Origin: Candidatus Yanofskybacteria bacterium RIFCSPHIGHO2_02_FULL_43_17
Lineage (GTDB): Bacteria; Patescibacteriota; Minisyncoccia; 2-02-FULL-40-12; GWA2-44-9
Direction: 5' to 3'
Length of the DNA: 37,352 bases
Assembly: GCA_001794435.1 (NCBI GenBank)
Contig: MGJU01000005.1
Span: 7,202 to 44,553 of the forward strand
The position numbers were made by a program, and so were the translations under genes. Positions 1 to 7,821 of this stretch are shown here, in pieces; position 1 is the first letter of the stretch; every line of letters begins with the position of its first letter. The notes beneath the pieces were generated by a model, which made no database searches, was not told the DNA's origin, and saw only the letters and a program-made list of their open reading frames with translations.

Positions 1-999
1 TTTTTAACATCATCGGAGGTTTATAAAGAACTTATTGAGTTAGGAGAAAAAATATCGCTTGTAACTGTTAAACGTGAGCTTTCGCAGATGGCTATTGGTG
101 AGCTACTTATTGCAGAAGGAGCGGGACGTTCGCATGGTTATCGTATAAGCATCCAGGGAAGGATCTTTGCCGATATAAATGCACGAGACTATTGCGTTAT
201 TGATCCGGATAAGCGCTACGGCATGGAAAAGTTTAATTTTGAATTATTTCCTAAACTACCATCGGATATATTTTTCGTGCAAGAATTGAAAATACTCGAG
301 GACGCAACAAAAGAATATGAGCAAAGAATAAAAAATATTTCTCCGGCTATTCAAAAAAAAGAACTTGAGCGTTTAATTATCGAGCTATCCTGGAAATCCT
401 CCAAGATAGAGGGCAATACCTATACGCTTCTGGATACTGAAAAATTAATTCTCGAGAATAAAGAGGCTGTCGGACATGACAAAAAAGAATCAGTTATGAT
501 ACTAAACCACAAAGACGCCTTTACTTTTGTGCGGGAAAATTTAGACCTCTTCAAAACATTGACCCGGGCCAATCTTGAGCAATTGCATTCGATATTGATT
601 AAAGATCTGAACGTTAATGTGGGATTTAGGAAAAATCCGGTCGGTGTAACAGGCTCAAAATATAGACCGCTCGATAATATTTATCAAATACAAGAAACGG
701 TCGATGCGTTATCTACCACCATATCGAGGATGGAAACGCCATATGCTAAGGCACTTATGGCCTTACTAGGAATCAGCTATATCCAACCATTTGAAGATGG
801 TAACAAGCGTACGGCCCGTCTTATGGCAAATGCGCTTCTTCTAGCACACGGACGTGTTCCTCTTTCATATCGAAGCGTAGACGAAAATGATTACCGAGAA
901 GGAATGCTGGTATTTTACGAATTAAACTCCATTGTGCCGTTTAAAACCATCTTTATCGACCAGTATGATTTTGCGGCAAGAAATTATACCGTAAAATAG
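1..999 (+). CDS. Fic family protein, 5' end cut by window edge
   Basis: The reading frame is open from base 1, so the gene starts outside the window; the ATG at 88 is internal to a helix-turn-helix-like N-terminal segment. Fic enzymes usually transfer AMP or another nucleotide group to a hydroxyl side chain of a target protein. A class II inhibitory helix motif, SSKIEGN, lies near 396-416, and the Fic core loop reads IQPFEDGNKRTAR near 778-816. The canonical loop is HPFxxGN(G/K)R, so the catalytic histidine position holds glutamine (codon CAA), while the acidic, GN and Arg positions are kept. This may be an inactive or altered-activity protein. The first ~90 bases encode residues typical of a winged-helix DNA-binding region, suggesting a regulator-like Fic protein. 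The family call is firm; activity is uncertain. Confidence 0.85.
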   Translation, partial: FLTSSEVYKELIELGEKISLVTVKRELSQMAIGELLIAEGAGRSHGYRISIQGRIFADINARDYCVIDPDKRYGMEKFNFELFPKLPSDIFFVQELKILEDATKEYEQRIKNISPAIQKKELERLIIELSWKSSKIEGNTYTLLDTEKLILENKEAVGHDKKESVMILNHKDAFTFVRENLDLFKTLTRANLEQLHSILIKDLNVNVGFRKNPVGVTGSKYRPLDNIYQIQETVDALSTTISRMETPYAKALMALLGISYIQPFEDGNKRTARLMANALLLAHGRVPLSYRSVDENDYREGMLVFYELNSIVPFKTIFIDQYDFAARNYTVK

Positions 1000-1080
1000 C
1001 ACCTCCGACCATTAAGCATCCGTTTTTAAACCCTCCAAAGAATCCCTAAATCCTTGCTAAAACCTAATCGAGACGACGCT

Positions 1081-1106
1081 GTGGACCGAGCTCAGCTCGG
1101 TGGACT
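1081..1106. repeat. intergenic palindrome flanked by GTGGAC repeats
   Basis: An 8-bp perfect inverted repeat (ACCGAGCT, one base, AGCTCGGT; 1085-1101) overlaps a GTGGAC direct repeat at 1081-1086 and 1100-1105. The core resembles the GCCAGCT-G-AGCTGGC palindrome at 7473-7487. There is no U-tract, so it is not a typical terminator. Confidence 0.6.
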
Positions 1107-1143
1107 GGCGAACCTAAAGATGGACTTATATAATTACATATTG

Positions 1144-1149
1144 TATAAT
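1144..1149 (+). promoter_or_regulatory. -10 box close to the start codon of the 1161 gene
   Basis: A perfect TATAAT sits 11 nt upstream of the ATG at 1161, so the transcript would have a leader of only about 5 nt. No Shine-Dalgarno sequence fits between them. Confidence 0.55.
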
Positions 1150-1160
1150 ATATAAACTTT

Positions 1161-2783
1161 ATGCCATACAAACAAAACCAAAATTATAAAGGAGTTGTGG
1201 TCTTTGGCGCTCCAGGAACGGGCAAAACTACTATAGCCAAGGTATTACTAGCAGAAATTAAGAACGGAAAATATGTTGAGGCATCTCGTGTCGTTATTAA
1301 TCCTGCAATGTTTTTAAAAGACAAACTGCCATTAAAAGAAAAAGGATTTATCGACTTGATTACTAGGGTTTACGGCAAATCATTTGGTGGGAAGATGTTG
1401 CGAGAAGATGCTCGCAACTTTTTTACATATCTAAAGAATAAATACTCTTCTGCTGTTATAGCCAAGACGCTTATTCATATTCATAACAAAAAGTTTAGAA
1501 ACAAGTTCCTAATCGTTGCTGGCGTAAGAGGATATAAAAATTCCGTCTATTTTAAAGACGAGGGGTACTTAGTGACTTACCTTAAAACCCCAGGTGGACA
1601 TTCCACTAGCAGGTTGGCAAAAAGAGAAAGTTTTTCTAAAAAGTCAGCCGAACGGGAGCGAGATATAGAAGAACGCATTTTTTCTACCAATAAGGTTGAG
1701 AAGGTTGCTCACTTATCTTTTGATACTGAGGAATTAGGCAGAAAAGAGGTTATTCGACAGGTAAGAGCAATAGTAGATAATCGAGAGTGTAAACGTTGTG
1801 TTAATTCCAGTGTTAATTTTTCCAGCACTATCAATAAGTCTGGCCTATGCGATACTTGCGAAAAATATGAATCCAATTTCAGTAAAAAGCAATTAGAAAA
1901 GGAACGGGAATTACTTTTATCACTAAAGGGAACTGGCAAAAATAAATACGATGCCATGGTGGGTATATCTGGAGGGAAAGACAGTACGGCAACTCTTTAT
2001 GATATTAAACGCATGGGATTTACTCCGCTGGCCTTCTCTCTTAATACTGGATATTATCCAAAACATATTTTTAAGAGAGCAAGAGCAGTCGCCAAAGAAT
2101 TAGGCGTTGATTACGTAGAGATAGATGTCAGAAAGTATATTCGTCCCGTTGACCGTTTAAGTTTTAAAAAGACGGCCGAATTATATGGCAAGAAAGAATC
2201 TCAGGAGTTGAGAGAAGAGTTTAGGAGATGGTACATAGAAGGGCGCAGGCATTATTCAATAAAGTGCGAGCACACTATACCATTTATCAGAACTTGCCAA
2301 TTGTGCAGACGAATTGTCGTCCGTGCTTATTTTGGCGAAGCACTAAAGCGTGGTATTCCCACAGTTATTATAGGAATCAACGAGTGGGCTGGATTGAGTC
2401 AGGACGCAGAATCTAAAAAGTTTGTTTTCTCTGCCATAAGAAAATTAAAACCTTTTAAAAATAAACAGGCTATCTATGTCGCGCATCTGCCATTTCTTTT
2501 TCAGAGAAAGATTAAAGATACGAATAAAATACTAAAAAGACTTGGCTGGAAAATTCCTAAGGGCGAAGCACTGATAGAATCAAACTCAAACTCATGCTTA
2601 TTTGCCAGGGCTGCCGAGAATAGGGCCAGACGATTACTTGGTTTTCATCCTGATACAACGAGATTGGCCAGAGAGGTAACAGTAGGATTTATATCCAAAG
2701 AACAGGCAAGGAAAGCGTTGGCAAAAGTACATAATTCGAAAGATTCAGTACGAAGTGTCCTGAAGAAGGCGAAAGTAATTTAA
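1161..2783 (+). CDS. P-loop kinase / PP-loop ATPase fusion protein
   Basis: A 540-aa two-domain protein. The N-terminal ~200 residues form a P-loop nucleotide kinase-like domain (Walker A GAPGTGKTT, residues 16-24) resembling dephospho-CoA or adenylate kinase-type NTPases. A zinc-ribbon-like CxxC pair (C210, C213; C230, C233) follows, then a PP-loop ATPase domain with SGGKDS at 270-275, as in N-type ATP pyrophosphatases such as N-acetyl sugar amidotransferases (WbpG/PseA) and tRNA thiolation or amidation enzymes. A further Cys cluster (C...CxxC) lies near residues 358-375. The Cys layout before the PP-loop is most like the sugar amidotransferase family, but no glycan locus is nearby and the kinase fusion is unusual. 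PP-loop enzymes adenylate a carbonyl or phosphate before nucleophilic attack; the substrate here is unknown. The gene stands alone, with repeat-bearing spacers on both sides. Confidence 0.7.
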   Translation: MPYKQNQNYKGVVVFGAPGTGKTTIAKVLLAEIKNGKYVEASRVVINPAMFLKDKLPLKEKGFIDLITRVYGKSFGGKMLREDARNFFTYLKNKYSSAVIAKTLIHIHNKKFRNKFLIVAGVRGYKNSVYFKDEGYLVTYLKTPGGHSTSRLAKRESFSKKSAERERDIEERIFSTNKVEKVAHLSFDTEELGRKEVIRQVRAIVDNRECKRCVNSSVNFSSTINKSGLCDTCEKYESNFSKKQLEKERELLLSLKGTGKNKYDAMVGISGGKDSTATLYDIKRMGFTPLAFSLNTGYYPKHIFKRARAVAKELGVDYVEIDVRKYIRPVDRLSFKKTAELYGKKESQELREEFRRWYIEGRRHYSIKCEHTIPFIRTCQLCRRIVVRAYFGEALKRGIPTVIIGINEWAGLSQDAESKKFVFSAIRKLKPFKNKQAIYVAHLPFLFQRKIKDTNKILKRLGWKIPKGEALIESNSNSCLFARAAENRARRLLGFHPDTTRLAREVTVGFISKEQARKALAKVHNSKDSVRSVLKKAKVI

Positions 2784-2788
2784 TCCCT

Positions 2789-2830
2789 GGGTTTCTCTAG
2801 TTTTGGCACTTCGACTCTGCTCAGTACAGG
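2789..2830. repeat. dispersed repeat segments in spacer
   Basis: The spacer carries TTTCTCTAGTTTTGGCAC, which recurs in variant form (CTTCTCTAGTTTCGGTAC) near 3115-3133 after the next gene. It is followed by ACTTCGACTCTGCTCAGTAC, which resembles the reverse complement of the hairpin segment near 36799-36821 (CCTTCGACTATCGCTCAGG). These look like copies of short dispersed repeats; no coding potential is visible. Confidence 0.45.
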
Positions 2831-2904
2831 CACATAATATGTCCGATAATTCTCTTTAATCCACGTTCGAACAGGAAGATATGACCGGAAAGAGTAAAAC
2901 GTGA

Positions 2905-2910
2905 TATAAT
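2905..2910 (+). promoter_or_regulatory. extended -10 promoter for a leaderless mRNA
   Basis: TGATATAAT (TGn plus TATAAT) ends 6 nt before the ATG at 2917. Initiation about 7 nt downstream would place the 5' end at the start codon itself. Confidence 0.6.
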
Positions 2911-2916
2911 GGGTTT

Positions 2917-3108
2917 ATGAAAAACAATCTAATAATGGCGAATATCAAATGGCAATACACCCTTCTGGTGGGATTGCTGTTTGCGGTAGTATATATTCTT
3001 CTAGACGACAACAATATGGTGTCTAGCGGTATTGAGGGTGCTATTTATTATACTGCCTGGACTGGCATCTTTGCCACCATATTGTTGCTCCTAAAAAAGA
3101 GGTCATAG
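2917..3108 (+). CDS. small two-helix membrane protein
   Basis: A 63-aa protein with two hydrophobic segments, about residues 14-29 and 45-60, joined by an acidic turn (LLDDNN) and ending in a basic KKRS tail. I do not recognise a family. The promoter position directly before the ATG supports this start and a leaderless transcript. The neighbours share no obvious function. Confidence 0.6.
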   Translation: MKNNLIMANIKWQYTLLVGLLFAVVYILLDDNNMVSSGIEGAIYYTAWTGIFATILLLLKKRS

Positions 3109-3153
3109 GTTAAGGCTTCTCTAGTTTCGGTACATTATTAACATTCTAAATAT

Positions 3154-3459
3154 ATGAAAATAGAATTGAAAAAATTCGGGACAACTTTAATCTCTCGACA
3201 GAATGGCCGGGAGGCTTTTGCTGCCTTTCAACCTCACTTAACAGCTTTGGGCGAGAACGAAAACTTAGAATTAGATTTCGATGGCGTCATTACATTCGCG
3301 CCGTCATGGGGTGACGAATTCTTAAGTCCGTTATTAAAACTGTATGGCTCAAGATTGATGCTTACTAATACTAATAACCCATCAGTTACGGCAACCCTGG
3401 AGTTGCTAGAGAAGATTAATCGGGAATCTTTTAAGAGAAAAGAGGCTGGTAAAAAATAG
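3154..3459 (+). CDS. STAS-like DUF4325 protein
   Basis: A 101-aa soluble protein. The stretch LELDFDGVITFAPSWGDEFL (residues about 39-58) has the pattern of DUF4325, a STAS-like alpha/beta domain usually found in small stand-alone proteins or next to histidine-kinase-like ATPases. STAS-type proteins typically bind partner regulators or nucleotides. No kinase partner is visible here. The C-terminus is Lys/Glu-rich. About 190 bases without a convincing gene follow; a 36-codon GTG frame near 3497-3607 is too short and featureless to call. Confidence 0.65.
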   Translation: MKIELKKFGTTLISRQNGREAFAAFQPHLTALGENENLELDFDGVITFAPSWGDEFLSPLLKLYGSRLMLTNTNNPSVTATLELLEKINRESFKRKEAGKK

Positions 3460-3650
3460 AGGATTTTCCAGAGCTTTTTGAGGTTGGTTTAAATTAGTGA
3501 AAAAACTACTTCATAAACAAAATTTAGACTGGAAAGGGACAAAACACGACCTAGAGTTATACGAGGCAAGCGATATAAGTGGGGCGAAAGAGGGCAAATC
3601 CTTTTAGGTTTAGCGGCCAGAAAATATAAAGAGCATAAACATAAAAATAA

Positions 3651-4127
3651 ATGAAAGGTTCAACAATATTTCTAAAGGTGGTGATTATACTTATCGGAAT
3701 CGTCGCGCTTGTGGGCATGATTTGGTTTCCCTTGACCGAGGGGAGGGCCGTAAACTTAGATTTGTTTAGTATTTACTCTGATCCGTTCATTGTGTATGGG
3801 TACATAGCGTCTATCCCATTTTTTGTTGCGCTGTATCAGGCATTTAAATTGCTTGGATACATCGGGCAAAATCAAGTATTCACGCTAAGCTCCATAAAAG
3901 CTTTAAGGACTATAAAATATTGCGCAATCATATTAAGCATCTCAATTGTAATGGCAATACTGTATATAAGGATATTTCATAATAAAGATGACGATCCAGC
4001 GGGTGCTATTGCTATTGGTATTTTGGCTACTTTTATTTCTATTGTTGTCGCCACTGCGACGGCTGTGTTCGAAAAAACTTTACAAAGTGCCGTCGATATA
4101 AAATCCGAGAATGACTTAACGGTATAA
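3651..4127 (+). CDS. DUF2975 family four-helix membrane protein
   Basis: A 158-aa protein with four hydrophobic segments (roughly residues 7-27, 47-67, 90-108 and 118-140). The segment around residues 60-90, with a YQAFKLLGYI motif and an FTLSSIKALRTIKYCA-like stretch, matches the DUF2975 pattern. DUF2975 proteins in other bacteria are often encoded beside a small HTH regulator; none is seen here. Function is unknown. Confidence 0.65.
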   Translation: MKGSTIFLKVVIILIGIVALVGMIWFPLTEGRAVNLDLFSIYSDPFIVYGYIASIPFFVALYQAFKLLGYIGQNQVFTLSSIKALRTIKYCAIILSISIVMAILYIRIFHNKDDDPAGAIAIGILATFISIVVATATAVFEKTLQSAVDIKSENDLTV

Positions 4128-4177
4128 CTAAACCAATATGGCGATAATAATTAATTAACACCGACACAATATGCAGA

Positions 4178-4213
4178 TTGACAAAACACCACGAAGGTGG
4201 TATTTTGTTTTTA
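4178..4213 (+). promoter_or_regulatory. sigma70-type promoter overlapped by an inverted repeat
   Basis: TTGACA (4178-4183), a 17-nt spacer and TATTTT (4201-4206) form a near-consensus promoter for the 4235 gene. The spacer contains ACCAC-gaag-GTGGT, and the outer arms (ACAAAA/TTTTGT) extend the repeat across both boxes. A T-rich run follows, so the same DNA could also be an intrinsic terminator for the gene ending at 4127. The two readings are not exclusive. Confidence 0.5.
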
Positions 4214-4234
4214 GTTCAAATATGGGGAGGCGTT

Positions 4235-4462
4235 ATGGTGAATGTAGAAACTGCCAGAGTGAATCGTATAGATGTTGAAGATAAATTAGTTCTTGAAAAA
4301 CAAGAAAACGAACCCAATGCCACTTTGGTTTATACTCCTAATCTGGGTTGCTACTGTATTGATGGTTGTAGAGAAACTTGGAAACGCGCAGCCATCGAAG
4401 AATTTGAGGCCGTACTTAAAACTTTATTTAACAAAGAAGTAAAGATTACTGTTGCCGACTAA
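4235..4462 (+). CDS. small protein of unknown function
   Basis: A 75-aa soluble protein starting at an ATG preceded by a strong GGGGAGG site (4224-4230). A longer in-frame start at 4178 lies inside the promoter and is rejected. It contains a YTPNLGCYCIDGC segment with three cysteines in seven residues and ends KEVKITVAD. I recognise no family. Its stop codon is in the loop of the terminator hairpin. Confidence 0.6.
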   Translation: MVNVETARVNRIDVEDKLVLEKQENEPNATLVYTPNLGCYCIDGCRETWKRAAIEEFEAVLKTLFNKEVKITVAD

Positions 4463-4476
4463 CGTCGGCCTTTTAT
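4454..4476 (+). terminator. intrinsic terminator with the stop codon in its loop
   Basis: Stem GCCGAC (4454-4459) and GTCGGC (4464-4469) with loop TAAC, followed by CTTTTATTT. The loop contains the TAA stop codon of the upstream gene. Confidence 0.85.
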
Positions 4477-4595
4477 TTACCCAATTTTAGGTTCTAATAT
4501 CTTGGGCAAGGGGGAGTTAGGTCGACGAAGCGGTTTCGAAGTAAATGATTGAGAAACTGTCTTTTTCTTCAACTTTGACTAATTTGTAAATAAAA

Positions 4596-4619
4596 AACAG
4601 GCAGAGTTATCTGCCCGTT
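4596..4619 (-). terminator. intrinsic terminator of the 4656-5402 gene
   Basis: Read on the minus strand, AACGGGCAGA-taac-TCTGCCTGTT forms a hairpin followed by TTTTATTTAC. It lies about 40 nt after the stop codon of the minus-strand protease gene. Confidence 0.75.
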
Positions 4620-4655
4620 GGAACTTGCGCCATGGTCTCATGGAGCGGATTGATA

Positions 4656-5402
4656 TTATTGTACCGCCGTATCACTGCTAAGTCGTTCTAGCGCCAAACG
4701 CTGATATTCTCGTCCCGCAGTCCTAATGTCGTAGTCATCAAATCGCAAACGGTGTGTGACCAGATACAATATTCCGCGCTCGCCGAATTTTTTAATGATT
4801 GGCGCCACAAGCCATCGACCCCCACGGTAGAAAGAATCCCGACTTTGCCGAAGAATTTGCCAAAGAATAGCAACCAAACCGTTTGGTAACCACTCATCGC
4901 CGCTAAACCCATCATTTAAATGCGGTGCCAGGCCCTGATGCTGAAAGTATGCTCCTATACCTTCAGAAATGATATTTATTCCAATTCTCTCGTCCCAATC
5001 TAATCTCTCAAAATCTTCAGTATTCGGCCATGCCTTATTTCCGAACCGCCGGTTTACTTGGTCAGCAAGCGCATGGCCAAGCTCGTGGTCTATCAAGGAG
5101 AAGTCTATATCCCCAGACTCATATGTCGGCGAAACTACAAATGATTGGGTCTCAGGAAAATATTGAGCACCAAATCGCATTCTCAGCTGAGGCGGAGTGT
5201 CGTTCGGTATTTTAAAGGTTAGTGTTGGTTTCCAATCGGGATCGAACTTTATACCGTGCATTTTTTCAATAACTTGAATTCGTGAAGCGAAGGCTTTTTC
5301 CCAAACCAGCTCCTTCTCGCTCTTCTTTGTTATCGGCTGTTTAGAAAAGCAGAAAGCCGGCAACATTGCTACCGCAAGAAGAAAAACCATCAAATTCTTC
5401 AT
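4656..5402 (-). CDS. putative secreted zinc metallopeptidase
   Basis: A 248-aa protein with an N-terminal signal peptide (hydrophobic residues about 4-18, AFCFS before the probable cleavage) and a zinc-binding HELGH motif at residues 106-110. A downstream glutamate in NIISEGIGAYFQH (E147) is a plausible third ligand, giving a gluzincin-like arrangement. A Shine-Dalgarno site GGGAG lies just before the ATG. The C-terminal ~90 residues are rich in Arg and aromatics and are not recognised. It is likely exported; the substrate is unknown. Confidence 0.65.
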   Translation of the reverse strand: MKNLMVFLLAVAMLPAFCFSKQPITKKSEKELVWEKAFASRIQVIEKMHGIKFDPDWKPTLTFKIPNDTPPQLRMRFGAQYFPETQSFVVSPTYESGDIDFSLIDHELGHALADQVNRRFGNKAWPNTEDFERLDWDERIGINIISEGIGAYFQHQGLAPHLNDGFSGDEWLPNGLVAILWQILRQSRDSFYRGGRWLVAPIIKKFGERGILYLVTHRLRFDDYDIRTAGREYQRLALERLSSDTAVQ

Positions 5403-5484
5403 AATACTCCCTAATTGTTAATGATTATTATTTTACAACAACCGAACTCTTTTATCAAGCGACATTTTTTGTTAAGATAAAATT

Positions 5485-5952
5485 ATGGATAAATCTCGTA
5501 AAATCGTTTTCATAACCTTAGCCGCTGTCATTGCGGTTAGTGTTGTTTGGAGTGCTTATCGTCAAGACATTCCTGCCGATATTGCCGAACACATAAAATC
5601 AAAAAGCGACCTTATTGTGGTTGATGAGCCGAGTCCACTTGAGACAATCACTTCGCCGCTTACAGTAAAAGGCAGAGCGCGAGGAACTTGGTATTTTGAA
5701 GCTAGTTTCCCGATTGTTCTTACGGATTGGGACGGGAGGATAATTGCCGAACATTATGCTCAAGCAAAAGGGGAGTGGATGACAACCAATTTTGTGCCCT
5801 TCGAAGGCGAGCTCGAGTTTGAAAGCCCGGTCTTTAGCGGAGTCAACAAAGACCATTTCAGCCGGCGTGGCTATTTGATATTCAAAAAAGATAACCCCTC
5901 TGGTTTACCCGAGCACGATGACGCTCTCGAGATTCCGATTTGGTTTGATTAA
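5485..5952 (+). CDS. Gmad2-domain membrane-anchored extracellular protein
   Basis: A 155-aa protein with one N-terminal membrane anchor (residues about 8-24). An extracellular domain follows that fits the Gmad2 immunoglobulin-like domain: the ITSPLTVKGRARGTWYFEASF segment, an LTDWDGRIIAE strand and ESPVFSGV. Gmad2 domains occur in spore-germination and other envelope proteins and probably mediate binding. A -10-like TAAGAT (5473-5478) ends 6 nt before the ATG, again suggesting a leaderless mRNA. Confidence 0.7.
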   Translation: MDKSRKIVFITLAAVIAVSVVWSAYRQDIPADIAEHIKSKSDLIVVDEPSPLETITSPLTVKGRARGTWYFEASFPIVLTDWDGRIIAEHYAQAKGEWMTTNFVPFEGELEFESPVFSGVNKDHFSRRGYLIFKKDNPSGLPEHDDALEIPIWFD

Positions 5953-6021
5953 AATCTCACACAACCCTCTTCTTTTATTAGAATTGTATGTTATGCTTGG
6001 AGGAATAATAAATACTTAATT

Positions 6022-6159
6022 ATGGCAAAAAGAAAAACGGGTATAGGCGGAACTAAAAGTAAGCGTAGGAGGTCGCATTCTCACAAAACCAAGAAGCGAT
6101 TGGAGATAAAGAGGATTCGATTGGAGGCCTTGGCAAAAAGAAGAAAGCGGAAATATTAG
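6022..6159 (+). CDS. short, highly basic protein
   Basis: A 45-aa protein in which about 20 residues are Lys or Arg, with GIGGTKSKRRRSHSHKTKKR near the start and AKRRKRKY at the end. Such a composition suggests RNA or DNA binding, as in small ribosomal or nucleoid proteins, but it lacks the CxxC motifs of bL32 or bL33 and I do not assign it. A GGAGG lies 20 nt upstream, rather far. A bidirectional terminator follows closely, supporting a real transcription unit. Confidence 0.55.
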   Translation: MAKRKTGIGGTKSKRRRSHSHKTKKRLEIKRIRLEALAKRRKRKY

Positions 6160-6175
6160 GATTTTGAAGAATAAA

Positions 6176-6203
6176 CTAAAAACACCCTTGTGGGTGTTTT
6201 TAG
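6176..6203. terminator. bidirectional intrinsic terminator
   Basis: CTAAAAACACCC-ttgt-GGGTGTTTTTAG forms a 12-bp perfect hairpin with A and T tracts on both sides. It lies between the converging basic-protein gene (ends 6159) and rhlE (ends 6208) and serves both. Confidence 0.85.
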
Positions 6204-6207
6204 TTGC

Positions 6208-7416
6208 TTATAATCGGCGCCATTTGCGGGGGGCTCGGCGCATATACTGACTGCGGCCGAAAGTGCGGACGGATCTGGCGTCGGGCAAGAACATTGCTTC
6301 GCCGTGAGGGGTCACGGGTATCTGTTTGCGTATGAGCCGTTCTATGTCCCTGACATCTCGCTGTTGATCAGGCATTGCAAATGAGACAGCTCTGCCAACT
6401 ACACCGGCGCGGCCAGTGCGGCCTATGCGGTGGACATAGTCCTGGGTGTTGTCAGGAAGATCGTAGTTTATGACGAGCTCGATGCCCTGAACATCAATTC
6501 CTCGGGCGGCAATGTCGGTTGCAACCAACACGCGATATTTACCGGTCTTAAAACCAGTCAAGGACTCTTTTCGCTGGATAAGGGAGCGGTTTGAGTGTAT
6601 CTCGGCAACTCTATGCCCCATATCTCTTATGGCTGAGCATATTTTGCGGGCGCCATGCTTTGTGCGCGAGAAAATTAAGACGGTTCCCTTGCATTCGTTG
6701 AGAAGTTCTCCCAATAACTTGAATTTCATTTCCTTTTTTACCAAAAATATTTCCTGATCGACAAGTTCTATCACTGTTCCGGCTGGGGCAACCTCAACTC
6801 TGACCGGCGCGGCCATATACTTTGCGGCGATTTGGACTATTTCCGCCGGCATTGTGGCGGAGAAAAGCATGGTTTGGCGTTTGGTGGGAACAAAAGAGAG
6901 TATCTTTTTTATCTGAGGAGCAAAACCGATATCCAGCATACGATCGGCTTCATCCAGAACAATCATTTGTACCGTATCCAGTTTTAAATTTCCGTTTTCG
7001 ATATGGTCAAGCAATCTGCCAGGAGTGGCGATTATAATATTCGGACGGCGGCGCAAGGCCGACATTTGTCTTCCCATACCCTCTCCTCCTATTAAAACAG
7101 CCGTTACGAGTCCCAGCGGACGTCCTATTTTCTGAAGCATTTCTTCGGCTTGGATTGCCAACTCTCTGGTTGGTAAAACAATCAAACCAATGCCTTTGGA
7201 ACCACGAAGACGTTGAAGAAGGGGCAAACCAAAAGCCAGGGTTTTTCCTGTGCCCGTTTGAGCGATACCGACGACATCTTTCCCTTCCATTGCCGGTTTA
7301 ATAGCTTGATACTGAATGGGGGTTGGGACGGTAAAATTGTTTTGCTCTAGAATTTTTAAAAATTCCGGAGCGATGCCAAGGCCGTTAAAGCCCTGGCCGG
7401 GTGTTTGTTGTGTCAT
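6208..7416 (-). CDS. rhlE: DEAD-box ATP-dependent RNA helicase RhlE
   Basis: A 402-aa helicase core with all the expected motifs in order: Q motif (FTVPTPIQYQAI), AQTGTGKT (I), PTRELA (Ia), TPGR (Ib), DEAD (II), SAT (III), a motif V region VATDIAARGIDV and HRIGRTGRAG (VI). It unwinds short RNA duplexes using ATP and probably acts in ribosome assembly or RNA decay. The short basic tail (RSQYMRRAPRKWRRL) fits the RhlE type without a large C-terminal extension. It is a single minus-strand gene, ending at a bidirectional terminator. Confidence 0.93.
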   Translation of the reverse strand: MTQQTPGQGFNGLGIAPEFLKILEQNNFTVPTPIQYQAIKPAMEGKDVVGIAQTGTGKTLAFGLPLLQRLRGSKGIGLIVLPTRELAIQAEEMLQKIGRPLGLVTAVLIGGEGMGRQMSALRRRPNIIIATPGRLLDHIENGNLKLDTVQMIVLDEADRMLDIGFAPQIKKILSFVPTKRQTMLFSATMPAEIVQIAAKYMAAPVRVEVAPAGTVIELVDQEIFLVKKEMKFKLLGELLNECKGTVLIFSRTKHGARKICSAIRDMGHRVAEIHSNRSLIQRKESLTGFKTGKYRVLVATDIAARGIDVQGIELVINYDLPDNTQDYVHRIGRTGRAGVVGRAVSFAMPDQQRDVRDIERLIRKQIPVTPHGEAMFLPDARSVRTFGRSQYMRRAPRKWRRL

Positions 7417-7472
7417 AATAATGACCCGAGATCCTGTGTGGTCATTGTTAATGACGATTATGACCCACCATA

Positions 7473-7487
7473 GCCAGCTGAGCTGGC
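7473..7487. repeat. GC-rich intergenic palindrome
   Basis: GCCAGCT-G-AGCTGGC lies between CATA and CATAG flanks and is followed by AGGCAGGCAGGGG. It is one of the GC-rich palindromes seen across the window. The rest of 7417-7572 shows only short TGACC/GGTCA repeats near rhlE's start and no gene. Confidence 0.55.
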
Positions 7488-7572
7488 CATAGGCAGGCAG
7501 GGGTTCGAGTCGAAGCTTCGTTAAGCAGAGCCCTATCTATATATTGTAAGTATACATTGTAATAAAAATAAA

Positions 7573-7720
7573 GTCAACCCCGCACTTAACAAGGATTGGC
7601 AAAAGTAGTCGTTTTGATGAAGATTCAAGAAATTATCTCGCAATACAGAATTGAGAATTAATTTTTTGGTTATACTCCTTTGCGAGTGCAAAACTTATCC
7701 TTGTTAAGTGACGGGGTCAA
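7573..7720. mobile_element. 148-bp MITE-like element with ~20-bp terminal inverted repeats
   Basis: The left end carries ACCCCGCACTTAACAAGGA (to 7595) and the right end, reverse complemented, ACCCCGTCACTTAACAAGGA (7698 to about 7718), identical except for one inserted base. The 100 bp between the arms is AT-rich and non-coding. No clear target duplication is visible. It looks like a non-autonomous transposon or a transposase-recognised repeat; no transposase gene is in the window. Confidence 0.55.
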
Positions 7721-7821
7721 ATTTGCAAAATATTTAAAAGATAACTTGTCCCGTGATAAAACTTGCAAAGTTTTATTTTTCGGGGTATTTTATAGCAAGT
7801 ATTGTTAACAAGGGAATGAAT

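Noticed and set aside
3497..3607. 36-codon GTG frame between DUF4325 and DUF2975 genes
   Set aside because: Too short, no ribosome site, no recognisable features.
4178..4234. Longer start of the 4235 gene
   Set aside because: It begins within the -35 box and lacks a ribosome site, whereas the ATG at 4235 has GGGGAGG upstream.
7753..7821. N-terminal extension of the Cys/His-rich protein
   Set aside because: The AAGGGA site lies inside it and points to 7822; the extension reads as an arbitrary hydrophobic stretch.
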